A stretch of DNA of 41,463 bases, from assembly GCA_904419295.1 (NCBI GenBank), contig CAJFRA010000021.1, forward strand, positions 417 through 41,879, read 5' to 3'. Below the pieces are notes generated by a model that saw only the letters and a program-made list of their open reading frames with translations, ran no database searches and was not told the DNA's origin. The translations under genes were made by a program, and so were the position numbers. This DNA is from Candidatus Pseudobutyricicoccus lothianensis (GTDB lineage: Bacteria; Bacillota; Clostridia; Oscillospirales; Butyricicoccaceae). Positions 23,263 through 31,834 of this stretch are shown here, piece by piece (positions within the stretch are counted from its first letter, which is position 1; each line of letters opens with the position of its first letter).

Positions 23263-24327
23263 TTACATACAATATTTGCGGAACCAGGGGATCTTGGCCA
23301 ACAGCCAGATGGCCAGATAGCTGGCCAAAAACACCAGGACTGTAGCCAGCGGCACAGCCACCAGCGGGGTGAAGGTCACGGCATCCAGCCCCAGGGAGAC
23401 CAGCCGGTTGTTGAAGAAGGCATGGACCAGGTAGATGCCAAAGGAGTATTCCGCCACTTGGCGGCAAAGCCGCAGCCCCCGCTGCCCCAGGTGTTTGCCT
23501 GTCACTTTGTTCTTGAAGAACAGGAAAATGGCAAAGGACATCAGCCCCACATTGGGTGTGAAATACTGGTACCATTTTTCGTTGGGCGCCTGCCACTCCA
23601 AAGAGCTGAGGACGGTGAGGCCCATGGTGCAGGCCAGCCCCAACAGGCCCAAGACATAGAAGATGCGCACTGTGCGGGGTTTGAGTTCGTAGTGGCTGAA
23701 ATAGTATCCGGCCACAAAATAGCCCACATAGCCGCCCAGCGCCTGGATATCCAGCCGGTAGGACACGTTGCCCAGCACCTGCAAGCCCGGCACCCCGTGG
23801 AAAGCGGGCATCAGCAGGGTGAAGATGAAATAGAGCACCAGGAAATATTCCAGATCCCGCCGGGAGGCTGCGCTGATGAACCGGCGCAGGATGGGCGAAA
23901 ACAGATACAATCCCATGATCATGTAGAGGAACCACAAATGGTAGTGGCCGTATACCACATCCAGCCAGATCTGCAGCGGTGTCTCCGGCGTGCCGCCCCG
24001 CCAGGCCAGCAGAGCTGTGAACGCAGCGTAGAGCACTGACCAAAAGACATAGGCTGTAAAGACCCGCAGCAGCTTTTTGGTAAAAATGCTGCGGTATGTC
24101 ACATTGCGTCCAGGGTCCAAGAAAAACATGCCGCTGAGCATGACGAATACAGGCACGCACCAGCGCACCAGGCTGTCAAATACATTGAGCAGATGCCAAT
24201 CCAGCGAGTGGATGTCTTCACCTTGCCAGTTGTTCCCACAGACATGCAGCACGATGACTGCCGCCATGGCTGCGATACGCAGCAAGTCGGCATACACCAC
24301 CCGCTGCCCAGTCCTCTGTTTTTCCAT
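23263..24327 (-). CDS. Membrane acyltransferase (acyltransferase 3 family)
   Basis: 354 residues with about ten membrane helices. The N-terminal RVVYADLLRIAAMAAVIVLH carries the catalytic-histidine region of the family (VLHVCGNNW), followed by CVPVFVMLSGMFFLDPGR and, near residue 135, GHYHLWFLYMIMGLYLFSPI. The family (OafA/NodX/WcaD type) transfers acetyl or other acyl groups to cell-envelope glycans or lipids; the acceptor here is unknown. Start at 24327 follows GAGGAAGTAAG. It stands alone between hairpins. Preceded by the dispersed two-hairpin element at 24450. Confidence 0.85.
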   Translation of the reverse strand: MEKQRTGQRVVYADLLRIAAMAAVIVLHVCGNNWQGEDIHSLDWHLLNVFDSLVRWCVPVFVMLSGMFFLDPGRNVTYRSIFTKKLLRVFTAYVFWSVLYAAFTALLAWRGGTPETPLQIWLDVVYGHYHLWFLYMIMGLYLFSPILRRFISAASRRDLEYFLVLYFIFTLLMPAFHGVPGLQVLGNVSYRLDIQALGGYVGYFVAGYYFSHYELKPRTVRIFYVLGLLGLACTMGLTVLSSLEWQAPNEKWYQYFTPNVGLMSFAIFLFFKNKVTGKHLGQRGLRLCRQVAEYSFGIYLVHAFFNNRLVSLGLDAVTFTPLVAVPLATVLVFLASYLAIWLLAKIPWFRKYCM

Positions 24328-24449
24328 CTTACTTCCTCTCCATCCCGCGTGTTCCCCTGCTTTTGGGCGCAACACAGCCGCCCTCTCCATGAGTTGCAGA
24401 GGGCCGCCCCGCCTTGCCCTTGGCAAAAGAAGGGGGCATCGATCCCAAC

Positions 24450-24530
24450 GGCCATCTTTTCGGTTGCCGCCTGCGGCGGCGAGAAAAGGGCCATAAATCG
24501 GTATAATAACCGCTCTGCGGTTATTATACC
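24450..24530. repeat. Two-hairpin dispersed element, copy 1
   Basis: 81 bp made of two perfect or near-perfect palindromes. First: CTTTTC...GAAAAG around GCCGCC-TGC-GGCGGC, closed by GGCC at both ends (24450-24492). Second: GGTATAATAACCGC at 24500-24513 with its complement GCGGTTATTATACC (24517-24530), loop TCT. Copy 2 is at 31835; the first 43 bases differ at one position. It lies in the 330-bp gap between the acyltransferase and the HD gene, which otherwise holds the HD promoter. Confidence 0.75.
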
Positions 24531-24593
24531 ATAGTTTCCCCTGGCCGGGAAGGGGCAAGGCACAGCTGCCGCCTTTGCAAAAGATCCCGGGCC

Positions 24594-24621
24594 TTGCATT
24601 TCTGGGCAAATGGGGTACAAT
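24594..24621 (+). promoter_or_regulatory. Promoter of the HD hydrolase gene
   Basis: TTGCAT (24594-24599), 16 bases, TACAAT (24616-24621). Transcription would start near 24628, 30 bases before the start codon. Confidence 0.6.
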
Positions 24622-24657
24622 GTGAAGGAATATCGAACAAAAGGAGGGGAACGCCCT

Positions 24658-25164
24658 ATGAAAAACGGCGAACTGATCGGCGAGATGATCGCCTGGGAAT
24701 CCGGCTGCCCCCGGCGGATCGATCACTTTCTCAAGGTATACGGCCTGGCCAAGGCCATTGCTTCCCGGGAACAGTTGAGTTCCACCACCATGAACCTTGT
24801 GGAGACTGCCGCCATTTTGCACGACATCGGGATCCGCCCCAGCTTAGAGAAGTACGGTACCAGCACCGGCCCCCAGCAAGAGGCCGAGGGCCCCATTGCC
24901 GCCCGGGCATTGCTGTGCCGCTGCGGCTATCAGGACGATGCCTTTATCGAGAGGGTCTGTTGGCTCATCGGCCACCACCACACGTACCAAGACGTCCATG
25001 ACATCGACCATCAAATTCTGATCGAGGCCGATTTTCTGGTGAACCTGGAAGAGAAAAAAGCGCCGCAGGAACAGATCTTGCGGGTGCTGGAAGACCACTT
25101 TAAGACCGCCACCGGCAAACAGTTCCTGCACCAAATGCTGCTGGCACAAGCACCGCAGCTGTAA
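24658..25164 (+). CDS. HD-domain phosphohydrolase
   Basis: 168 residues. Metal ligands of the HD fold are visible: His in RIDHFLKVYGLAKAIA (around residue 22), the HD pair in AAILHDIGIRP (about 57-58), the histidines in LIGHHHTYQDV (about 105-108) and the late acidic EADFLVNL. Such enzymes hydrolyse nucleotides or phosphate esters; substrate unknown. AAGGAGGGG lies 6-7 bases before the ATG at 24658. Single gene with its own promoter and terminator, convergent with csoR. Confidence 0.8.
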   Translation: MKNGELIGEMIAWESGCPRRIDHFLKVYGLAKAIASREQLSSTTMNLVETAAILHDIGIRPSLEKYGTSTGPQQEAEGPIAARALLCRCGYQDDAFIERVCWLIGHHHTYQDVHDIDHQILIEADFLVNLEEKKAPQEQILRVLEDHFKTATGKQFLHQMLLAQAPQL

Positions 25165-25209
25165 AGCGCCGTTCCCATCGGATGGCTTCCCCTGCCCGGC
25201 AAGCGCGGC

Positions 25210-25243
25210 AAAGCCCGGAACAAGATGTTCCGGGCTTTGTTCA
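25210..25243. terminator. Bidirectional terminator
   Basis: A 13-bp perfect stem (25210-25222 with 25226-25238, loop AGA) between the converging HD gene and csoR. It overlaps the csoR stop by a few bases and can serve both. Confidence 0.8.
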
Positions 25244-25504
25244 TTTGGCCAGTTTGTCAAACAGGGCCATCAGTTCTTCGATTTTTTGGCCGCTTTCTTC
25301 CCCGCCCAGGGATTCTTTGACGCAATGCTGCAAATGGGCGTGGATGATCTCCCGGTTGACCCGGTGCAAAATGGACTGGGTGGCCAGCAGCTGGTTGGAG
25401 ATATCCATACAATACCGGTCTTCTTCCACCATTTTTAAAATGCCGTCCAGCTGGCCCCGGGCTGTTTTGAGCAGCCGTTCTACTTTATCCCGCTGTGCCT
25501 GCAT
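25241..25504 (-). CDS. csoR: Copper-sensing repressor CsoR
   Basis: 87 residues, all-helical CsoR/DUF156 protein. The Cu(I) ligand set is present with the family spacing: Cys32, His57 and Cys61 (25 and 4 residues apart, as Cys36-His61-Cys65 of the M. tuberculosis protein). Cu(I) binding releases it from DNA, turning on copA. It is the second gene of the operon: the copA stop TAA and the csoR ATG share one base (TAATG). The matching operator is at 28113-28130. Copper specificity over nickel is supported by CopA in the same operon. Confidence 0.93.
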   Translation of the reverse strand: MQAQRDKVERLLKTARGQLDGILKMVEEDRYCMDISNQLLATQSILHRVNREIIHAHLQHCVKESLGGEESGQKIEELMALFDKLAK

Positions 25505-25710
25505 TACCGGATATCCGTCACGGTGTAACCGGCGTCGGTCACAGCTTTCGTCAGGGTGGCGTTGTCCAGCTCTTGGGACATCTCCACTTCAGCACATTTG
25601 TTTTCCAAGCTCACATCCACCCGGCAGCCCGGCAGGGCGCTCAGGGCGTCGGTCACGTGCTTGACGCAGTGCTGGCACATCATGCCGTCGATCATCAATG
25701 TCTTTTTCAT
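25504..25710 (-). CDS. copZ: Possible separate CopZ copper chaperone from internal start
   Basis: An in-frame ATG at 25710 inside copA is preceded on the minus strand by GGAGG with a 7-base spacer, an excellent Shine-Dalgarno. Translation from here gives 68 residues starting [19 protein letters not shown], the exact length of a free CopZ. The copA frame runs through it without interruption, so two products are expected: full CopA with CopZ attached, and free CopZ. The retained binding site suggests that copA and copZ were once separate and fused by loss of the copA stop. Expression of the short form is an inference. Confidence 0.55.
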   Translation of the reverse strand: MKKTLMIDGMMCQHCVKHVTDALSALPGCRVDVSLENKCAEVEMSQELDNATLTKAVTDAGYTVTDIR

Positions 25711-28074
25711 GGTTTTTCCTCCAGTCTCATGTTGTTCTTTTTCGATTTGGTTGGCGTCGATCACTTCCACATGGGTAGTATCGATCCTTTGGGGGCCATC
25801 ATACGCCAGGCGCTTGGGTTTGAAAAACTTCAACCGCAGGGCGTTGGATACCACGCAGACGGAGCTGAGGCTCATGGCCGCCGCGCCGAACATGGGGTTC
25901 AGTTTCCACCCCAAGGTGGTGATGAACACGCCCGCCGCCAGCGGGATGCCGATGCTGTTGTAAAACAGGGCCCAAAACAGGTTTTCTTTGATGTTGCGGA
26001 TGGTGGCTTTGGAAAGCTGGATGGCCGTGGACACATCCAACAGATCCGAGCGCATCAGCACCACATCCGCCGATTCAATGGCCACATCGGTGCCGGCGCC
26101 GATGGCAATGCCCACATCGGCCCGGGCCAGCGCCGGCGCATCGTTGATGCCGTCGCCCACCATCGCCACTTTTTTGCCCTGCTCCTGAAGCTGGCGCACA
26201 TGGCGTTCTTTGTCGCCGGGCAGCACGCCGGCCACCACTTTCTCAATGCCTGCCTGGCGGCCGATGGCCTGGGCGGTGGTACTGTTGTCGCCGGTAAGCA
26301 TCACCACATCGATGCCCATCTGCCGCAGCTCCCGCACGGCGGCCGGGCTGCTCTCTTTCAGCACATCGGCCACGGCGATGAGCCCCAAGGGCCCTTGCTC
26401 ATCGGCAAAGTACAGCGGGGTCTTCCCCTCTGCCGCCAGCCGGGCCCCCTGCTCTGCCAGAGCCCCCGGCACAATGCCGTTTTCCCCCAGCAGTTCCAGG
26501 TTGCCCGCATAGGCCCGGCGGCCTGCCACAGTGGCGGCCACGCCCCGGCCCGAAATGGCCTGGAACCCTTCCACCGGCGCCGCGGCGATCCCTTGGCCCT
26601 GGGCGTATTGCAGCACCGCTTCGGCCAGCGGGTGTTCCGAGGGCTTTTCCAGGGCGGCTGCCAAGGACAGCAACCCTTTTTCATCCACCCCGGGCGCGGT
26701 GATCACATCCGTCACCTGGGGCTTGCCCTGGGTCACGGTGCCGGTCTTATCCAGCACCACGGTGTCCACGTGTTTGGCGGTCTCCAGCGCTTCTGCCGAT
26801 TTGATCAGAATGCCGTATTCCGCCCCTTTGCCGGTGCCCACCATGATGGCCGTTGGCGTAGCCAGCCCCAAGGCGCAGGGGCAGGAGATCACCAGCACTG
26901 CAATGCCGATGGACATGGCATATTCAAAGGACCGGCCCAGCAGCAGCCACACGATGGTGGCCACCACGGCGATGGCGATGACGGCCGGCACGAAAACGGC
27001 GCTGACTTTATCGGCCAATTTGGCAATGGGTGCTTTGCTGGCCGAAGCCTCTTCCACCAGGCGGATGATCTGGGCCAGGGCAGTGTCTTCGCCCACTTTG
27101 TCGGCCCGGAATTTGAAAAAGCCCGTCTTGTTGATGGTGGCGCCCGTCACCCGGTCCCCCGGCTCTTTTTCCACTGGGATGCTCTCGCCGGTCAGGGCGG
27201 ATTCATCGATGGCCGTGGCCCCTTCCACCACGACGCCATCCACCGGCACGCTCTGGCCGGGCCGCACCACCAGGATGTCGCCGGGCCGCACTTCTTCCAC
27301 CGGGATCTCCACTTCTGCGCCATCCCGCTCCACAAAGGCGGTCTTTGGCGCCAGATCCATCAGCTTGGTAATGGCCTCCGAAGTCTTGCCTTTGCTGCGG
27401 CTCTCCAAAAACTTGCCCAGGGTGATCAGCGACAAGATCATAGCCGACGTTTCAAAGTACAAGTCCATGGAATACTGATGCACCAAGTGGGCGTCTCCAT
27501 GGCCCAGGCCGTAGCCGATCTTATAAATGGCATAGATGCCGTAAACGATGGCCGCCGTGCTGCCAATGGCGATCAGCGAATCCATATTGGGGCTGCCGTG
27601 GAACAGGCTCTTAAAGCCGTTGATGAAGTATTTGCGGTTGACATAAGCCACGGGCAGGCTGAGCAGCAGCTGAGTAAAGGCAAAGGTGATGGCGTTTTCA
27701 TTGCCCAAAAACAGGCTGGGCAGCGGCCAGCCCATCATGTGGCCCATGGACAGGTAAAACAAGGGGATCAGAAAGGCAAAAGAGACGATCAAGCGGAACT
27801 TCATCTGCCGGGTCTCTTCTTTTGCCTGGTCCACTGCGCTCTTTTGGCCGGCAGCCCCTTTTGCCCCGGGCAGCGATGCGCCGTAGCCCCCTGCCTCCAC
27901 TGCGTGGATGATGGCTTCAGGCCCCAAGGTCTTATCGTCGTATTCCACCGTCATATTATTTTGCAGCAAATTCACGTTCACTTGGCTGACGCCGGGCAGC
28001 TTGCGCACGCTTTTTTCCACATGGGCCTGGCAAGCCGCGCAGGTCATGCCCGTCACATCGAATTTCGTTTTCAT
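25504..28074 (-). CDS. copA: Copper-exporting P-type ATPase with C-terminal CopZ domain
   Basis: 856 residues. Domain order: N-terminal heavy-metal-binding domain (GMTCAAC, 9-15), six N-side helices, actuator domain with DESALTGES, ion-channel motif SCPCALG, phosphorylation site DKTGT, nucleotide site SEHPLAEA, hinge GDGINDAP, and unusually a second metal-binding domain at the end (from residue 789: GMMCQHC). The CPC motif marks it as a Cu(I) exporter. The linker before the last domain ([17 protein letters not shown]) is hydrophilic. Residues 789-856 are a complete CopZ-type chaperone with an internal ribosome binding site (see 25504-25710). CsoR-regulated. Confidence 0.95.
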   Translation of the reverse strand: MKTKFDVTGMTCAACQAHVEKSVRKLPGVSQVNVNLLQNNMTVEYDDKTLGPEAIIHAVEAGGYGASLPGAKGAAGQKSAVDQAKEETRQMKFRLIVSFAFLIPLFYLSMGHMMGWPLPSLFLGNENAITFAFTQLLLSLPVAYVNRKYFINGFKSLFHGSPNMDSLIAIGSTAAIVYGIYAIYKIGYGLGHGDAHLVHQYSMDLYFETSAMILSLITLGKFLESRSKGKTSEAITKLMDLAPKTAFVERDGAEVEIPVEEVRPGDILVVRPGQSVPVDGVVVEGATAIDESALTGESIPVEKEPGDRVTGATINKTGFFKFRADKVGEDTALAQIIRLVEEASASKAPIAKLADKVSAVFVPAVIAIAVVATIVWLLLGRSFEYAMSIGIAVLVISCPCALGLATPTAIMVGTGKGAEYGILIKSAEALETAKHVDTVVLDKTGTVTQGKPQVTDVITAPGVDEKGLLSLAAALEKPSEHPLAEAVLQYAQGQGIAAAPVEGFQAISGRGVAATVAGRRAYAGNLELLGENGIVPGALAEQGARLAAEGKTPLYFADEQGPLGLIAVADVLKESSPAAVRELRQMGIDVVMLTGDNSTTAQAIGRQAGIEKVVAGVLPGDKERHVRQLQEQGKKVAMVGDGINDAPALARADVGIAIGAGTDVAIESADVVLMRSDLLDVSTAIQLSKATIRNIKENLFWALFYNSIGIPLAAGVFITTLGWKLNPMFGAAAMSLSSVCVVSNALRLKFFKPKRLAYDGPQRIDTTHVEVIDANQIEKEQHETGGKTMKKTLMIDGMMCQHCVKHVTDALSALPGCRVDVSLENKCAEVEMSQELDNATLTKAVTDAGYTVTDIR

Positions 28075-28112
28075 GCAATGCCGTCCTTCCTGGCCAATGG
28101 CCGGTATACACT

Positions 28113-28130
28113 ACACCCCCAGGGGGGTGT
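28113..28130. promoter_or_regulatory. CsoR operator
   Basis: A perfect 8-bp inverted repeat, ACACCCCC at 28113-28120 and GGGGGTGT at 28123-28130 with a 2-base centre. It matches the G-tract dyads bound by CsoR. It lies 15 bases downstream of the -10 box of the copA promoter, so bound CsoR would block the start of transcription. Confidence 0.85.
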
Positions 28131-28145
28131 CTTCGTTCTGCCTGT

Positions 28146-28174
28146 ATTGTATCCCGCCCTATGGCATTTGTCAA
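28146..28174 (-). promoter_or_regulatory. copA-csoR promoter
   Basis: Minus strand: TTGACA (28174-28169), 17 bases, TACAAT (28151-28146). A near-consensus sigma-A promoter, consistent with strong expression once CsoR releases the operator at 28113. The rest of the 28175-28291 gap belongs to the divergent gene at 28292. Confidence 0.85.
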
Positions 28175-28291
28175 GCGGCAATTCTTTGGCAGGGCAGAAA
28201 ATTTTTCTTTTCAAACCGGACCGCCTAGTCTATCATAGGAGTAGAGAGAAAATGCGCCCATCCCCGTCTTGGGCGGCAGAGGAGGTGTGCC

Positions 28292-29128
28292 ATGGGGCGG
28301 ATGATCCTTTCCAAACGTTTTTGGCCGGCCATATTGCTGCTGTGGCTGCCTTTGGTGCTGCTGTTGGCCGTGCTGGTCCTGCGGGACCTGCTGCCTTTGC
28401 CCCAAGGGGCCCACCGGTACGATGTGTACGTTGCCGGTGATTTTGCCATCAACAGTTACCGCACGCCCAAAGGCCAATATTACGACCTGACCATGACCCG
28501 GGAGGGCCGTACCGTGGTGCTGGTAGACCGGGTCTACGCCTACGGCAAAGAGACGGGGCTGCTTTATGTGCGGGGCGTCACCGGCGCGGCGGCCATCGAC
28601 CCGCGCACCGGCGCGTGTACCCTGTACACCGAAGAGTATTTCCCCAAATACGGCCGTTTAGCCCCGGGCGTGCAGCGAATTTACTCGCTGAACTCCTTTT
28701 CCCAAGAGGACCGGGCCCAGCTGAACCAGCTCACAGAGCGCTATGCCGCTTACCCGGCGTCGGCCGACGCCTTGGCTACTCTGGGCTGCGGCCGCTTCCG
28801 CATCCAACAGGTCACCGGGAAAGACGGATACCGCCGCCTGCAGCTCATCGACGGCTTGGCCCAAGAGCTGGACCAGGGCTACACCGTGCGGCTGCTGCGG
28901 GATGTGCAGAGCTACCTGCTGCTGGAAGACGTGCTCTATGTCCGCTCCCGGGAAGGGTACGCCTGCCTGCGGGCCACCGGTGAAAACTTCATTTTGGCCT
29001 ATGACGACTATGGCAGCAAGATCTACTATTCGCTGATGCCGGATATCGAGATCGAGCGGAATCTATCTGCCTTTCCCATCCCGGACCGGTGGGTGCTGCA
29101 AAACCTGTGGTTTGCCGACCGTGTATGA
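28292..29128 (+). CDS. Hypothetical membrane-anchored protein
   Basis: 278 residues. One N-terminal membrane helix (FWPAILLLWLPLVLLLAVLV, about 11-30), then an extracytoplasmic domain with many aromatic and beta-strand-like stretches (HRYDVYVAGDFAINSYRTPK; DLTMTREGRTVVLVDRVYAY). GGAGG 7 bases before the ATG. I do not recognise the family. Divergent from copA, with 217 bases between; the CsoR operator is on the copA side, so copper control of this gene is uncertain. Followed by the damaged acetyltransferase with a 40-base gap, possibly one transcript. Confidence 0.6.
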   Translation: MGRMILSKRFWPAILLLWLPLVLLLAVLVLRDLLPLPQGAHRYDVYVAGDFAINSYRTPKGQYYDLTMTREGRTVVLVDRVYAYGKETGLLYVRGVTGAAAIDPRTGACTLYTEEYFPKYGRLAPGVQRIYSLNSFSQEDRAQLNQLTERYAAYPASADALATLGCGRFRIQQVTGKDGYRRLQLIDGLAQELDQGYTVRLLRDVQSYLLLEDVLYVRSREGYACLRATGENFILAYDDYGSKIYYSLMPDIEIERNLSAFPIPDRWVLQNLWFADRV

Positions 29129-29168
29129 GCTGCCGGCAACCATCGATAATCGATAAAGGAGCACTGCC

Positions 29169-29668
29169 ATGTTGACCGATACCATTCGCTTGGCTCGCCA
29201 GGCAGACCTGCCAAACTGACCGCAATTTACAACCAGGCCATTCAGGCGGGCCGGTGCACCTGTGATACAGCCCCCTTTGCCCCCGGGCAGCGGCAAGGGT
29301 GGTTTGAGGCCCACCAGGGGGAAGACTATCCGCTCTTTGTTTATGAACGATGCTCCCAAGCGGTGGGCTGTGCCTATCTTTCCCCTTACCAGGAGGGCCA
29401 CCCTGCCCTGCGGACAGTGGCGGAGATCAGTTATTATGTGGATTTTCAGTACCATGGCCAAGGCATCGGCGGCAAGCTGTTGCGCCACGCCATAAAAGAG
29501 GCCCGGCGCCTGGGTTACCGGAACTTGCTGGCCATCCTGCTGGAATGCAACCCGGGCAGCATCCATCTCTTAGAAAAGCACGGCTTCTCTTTGTGGGGGT
29601 CTCTGCCCCAGGTGGCACAGCTGGTCCAGGGCTGGTATTCCCATTTGTATTACGTCCGGGCCCTGTGA
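29169..29668 (+). pseudogene. Frameshifted GNAT acetyltransferase (PAT/MddA-like)
   Basis: AAAGGAG lies 7 bases before ATG 29169, but after 16 codons (TIRLARQADLP) the frame reaches TGA at 29217. The next frame then reads on without stop from CTG ACC GCA at 29216 to TGA 29668, giving TAIYNQAIQAGRC, WFEAHQGEDYPLFVYE, YHGQGIGGKLLRHAIKEARR and LECNPGSIHLLEKHGF. Together these make one intact GNAT of about 165 residues similar to phosphinothricin/methionine-sulfoximine acetyltransferases, with the acetyl-CoA loop at HGQGIG. One missing base around 29211-29215 explains it. Either a recent pseudogene or a sequencing/assembly error. Confidence 0.8.
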
Positions 29669-29698
29669 ACAGCATCCCCTTGAAAGAAGGGCGCATGC

Positions 29699-29732
29699 AA
29701 AAAGGCGGTGAGTCTTCTCACCGCCTTTTTCT
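29699..29732. terminator. Bidirectional terminator
   Basis: A perfect 14-bp stem (29699-29712 with 29717-29730, loop TCTT) with five A before and five T after. It serves the converging acetyltransferase and nudC genes. Confidence 0.9.
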
Positions 29733-29740
29733 TTGGCATC

Positions 29741-30592
29741 TCAATCTTTTGCTCTGCTTGCAGCTTCCCGCCGGGCAAACTCCTGCATCAGCGCCTGGGC
29801 AATGCTCAAATTACTGTGGTTCTGGGGGAGTTCTTCTGGGGTGACCCATTTGGCCTCGGCGATCTCCACATGGTCGGGGTGGGGCACCGGGTCCCCTTCC
29901 ACCTTGGCGAAAAAGCCCAGCATCAGCGATTCGGAAAAGGGCCAGGGCTGGCTGGCAAAATACTGGATATCCGTCACCTGGAGCCCCACTTCTTCCCGCA
30001 CCTCCCGGCGCACAGTGTCCTCCAGCGTCTCGCCGAACTCCACAAACCCGGCCACCAGGCCAAAACGGCCGGCGGGGTTGGTGGCATTGCGGGCCAGCAG
30101 CAGCTTGTGGTCGTGGACCACTGCGGTGATGATGGCCGGCGAGATGCGGGGGTACACCACCTGGCCGCAGCCAGGGCACAACACGGCCCGCTCATCCCCT
30201 TTTAGTTCCATGGGCCGGCCGCAATGGCCACAGAACCGGTTGGCCCGGAACCAGCGGTACAGATGCCACCCCTCCATACCGGCAAAGCAGACCACCGGGT
30301 CCGGCACCGTGCGCAGCACCTGGGTGCTCTGCCAGACCAGGCCCGGCACTTCTTCCAAGCCGTGAGGCTGCCAAAAACCAAAACAGCGGGTATCATCCAC
30401 CGAAAAGAGGTAAATGGCTTCCATGGCGTTCTGCTGGGGCACATGGCAGGCCCTAGGCAAGGCAAAGGAGCCGTCTGCCTGGGGCTGCAGCAGGATATGG
30501 CTGCCGCTGTAACACAGCAGCACGTCTTCCGGGCTGATAGCATCTTTGAAAAACGCATTGTTGAAACGATGGGGCGCAATGTCTTGAAACAT
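29741..30592 (-). CDS. nudC: NADH pyrophosphatase / RNA decapping hydrolase NudC
   Basis: 283 residues. Hydrolyses NAD(H) to NMN(H) and AMP and, in known members, removes NAD caps from RNA. Zinc ribbon CGHCGRP...CPGCGQVVYPRISPA (about 121-149); Nudix box GFVEFGETLEDTVRREVREE (about 176-195) with the metal-binding glutamates; and the NudC-specific SQPWPF motif about 20 residues after it. The N-terminal domain is shorter and divergent, as usual in Firmicutes. Ends 9 bases after the bidirectional terminator. The VOC-type gene lies 21 bases upstream in the same direction, so these may be cotranscribed. Confidence 0.93.
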   Translation of the reverse strand: MFQDIAPHRFNNAFFKDAISPEDVLLCYSGSHILLQPQADGSFALPRACHVPQQNAMEAIYLFSVDDTRCFGFWQPHGLEEVPGLVWQSTQVLRTVPDPVVCFAGMEGWHLYRWFRANRFCGHCGRPMELKGDERAVLCPGCGQVVYPRISPAIITAVVHDHKLLLARNATNPAGRFGLVAGFVEFGETLEDTVRREVREEVGLQVTDIQYFASQPWPFSESLMLGFFAKVEGDPVPHPDHVEIAEAKWVTPEELPQNHSNLSIAQALMQEFARREAASRAKD

Positions 30593-30613
30593 GATCCTTT
30601 TACCTGTCTTCCT

Positions 30614-31021
30614 CTATTTTTCTTGCATCAGCTCCACCCTTTCACCGGCGGGCCCCCGGAAAAAGGCGACGCGCACAGGAAAAGGCGGCTGGCTGGGCAG
30701 AATTTTGTCTTGGGGTTCCATGGTCACTTCCAGCCCCCACTGCCGCGCCACGGCAATGCAGGCATCCACCTGGTCCGTGGCCAGGGCAAAGTGGTTGACC
30801 ACGCCGTCGGCCCCTGTCTGGCCGTTGGCCATGATCTCCAGCCGGCATCCGCCCGCATCCACCATGCAGGCGCTGTGGTCTCCCTGGCCCCACCGGCGCA
30901 GGATGGGCATGCCCAACCCCTCATGATAAAAAGCCACTGTGCGCTCCATCTGCTGGAGCCCTTGCGCCTGTATGCTGATGTGATGCACCCCTTGTACCTG
31001 GGGCGTAGAAAGTGTCGCCAT
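30614..31021 (-). CDS. Glyoxalase/VOC-superfamily protein
   Basis: 135 residues. The paired beta-alpha-beta-beta-beta modules of the vicinal-oxygen-chelate fold are seen as VQGVHHISIQAQGLQQMERT at the start and VNHFALATDQVDACIAVARQ in the middle, ending RVAFFRGPAGERVELMQ. The potential metal ligands are His (VHHI), Glu in RLEIM, His in NHFAL and Glu in ERVELMQ. Lactoylglutathione lyase-like or dioxygenase-like chemistry cannot be told apart here. Start at 31021 follows AGGAGG by 8 bases; the upstream extension is a shadow of the neighbour. Between nudC and the YgjP-type gene in the same direction. Confidence 0.8.
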   Translation of the reverse strand: MATLSTPQVQGVHHISIQAQGLQQMERTVAFYHEGLGMPILRRWGQGDHSACMVDAGGCRLEIMANGQTGADGVVNHFALATDQVDACIAVARQWGLEVTMEPQDKILPSQPPFPVRVAFFRGPAGERVELMQEK

Positions 31022-31062
31022 CTTTTTGACCTCCTTTTGATCTGCCGGAATGTCCCAAGGGT

Positions 31063-31749
31063 TCAGACCCCGGGGTCCGGCTGGTTGAGCCATGCTTTCC
31101 GCTGGCGGTGGTCCGGCATGACCCGGTCCATCCACTGGTAAAAGGCGGGCCCATGGTTGGGCACCAGCAGGTGGCACAGTTCATGGGCCGCCACATATTC
31201 GATGCAAGCAAAGGGTTTTTTCATCAAATGGGCGTTCAAAGTCACTTTTCCTTTTGCCGGGATGCAGCTGCCCCACCGGCTTTTCATCGGGCGGATGCAC
31301 AACACCTGCACCGGCGGCAGAGGTTCTTGCCCAAAACGGGCGCGGGCCAAAGCCAGCGCCCGCTGGAACACCGGTTCTGCCCGCTGCAGGCGGAAGGCAT
31401 CCAGGGCGGCCCCGGGGTCTTGGCCAGGCTCCACCCCGATGTACAGCGCCCCTTGCCGCGGCCAGACGCCCGGCGGCCCCTCTTCTACCACCAGGGGCAC
31501 CCGGTGGCCCAACAGCGCGCCATATTCCGGGTCCGGCAGCCGGCGGTCCGCCAGCTTTTGCTCCACTTGGGCGATCCATCCCGCTTTGCGGCGGACAAAT
31601 TCATCCACTGCCGCCACTGCCACACCGGCCGGAGCGCTCACGGCAATGCTGCCGTCGGCCCGCACCCGCAGGTTCAAGTTTTTCACCCGCTTGCGGCACA
31701 GCTCATAGGTCAGCGTGCCCGCTTCTGTCTTCACCTGACGCATCGGCAC
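31063..31749 (-). CDS. YgjP-like zinc metallopeptidase (DUF45)
   Basis: 228 residues. Zinc motif HELCH (about residue 188) followed by NHGPAFYQWM, which adds the third ligand, in the pattern of the DUF45/YgjP family; R-W-G-S-C (SRWGSCIPAKGKVTLNAHLM) just before it is the family signature. The N-terminal half is a beta-rich domain of unknown role (KRVKNLNLRVRADGSIAVSA). Cytoplasmic. The start is either GTG 31749 or the ATG two codons in; GGAGGGG lies 7 bases before the GTG. Family members are widespread; no substrate is firmly known. Confidence 0.85.
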   Translation of the reverse strand: MPMRQVKTEAGTLTYELCRKRVKNLNLRVRADGSIAVSAPAGVAVAAVDEFVRRKAGWIAQVEQKLADRRLPDPEYGALLGHRVPLVVEEGPPGVWPRQGALYIGVEPGQDPGAALDAFRLQRAEPVFQRALALARARFGQEPLPPVQVLCIRPMKSRWGSCIPAKGKVTLNAHLMKKPFACIEYVAAHELCHLLVPNHGPAFYQWMDRVMPDHRQRKAWLNQPDPGV

Positions 31750-31834
31750 CGGCGCTCCCCTCCTTTCGGTGTTATGCCGCCAAAGCCCTTGCCACGCCTC
31801 AACTGCCTGGCAGGCAATTTTTCTCGCTGTGGCC

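Noticed and set aside
25495..28440. 981-codon plus-strand frame
   Set aside because: Shadow of copA; GC-rich third positions keep the opposite strand open. CopA motifs are unambiguous.
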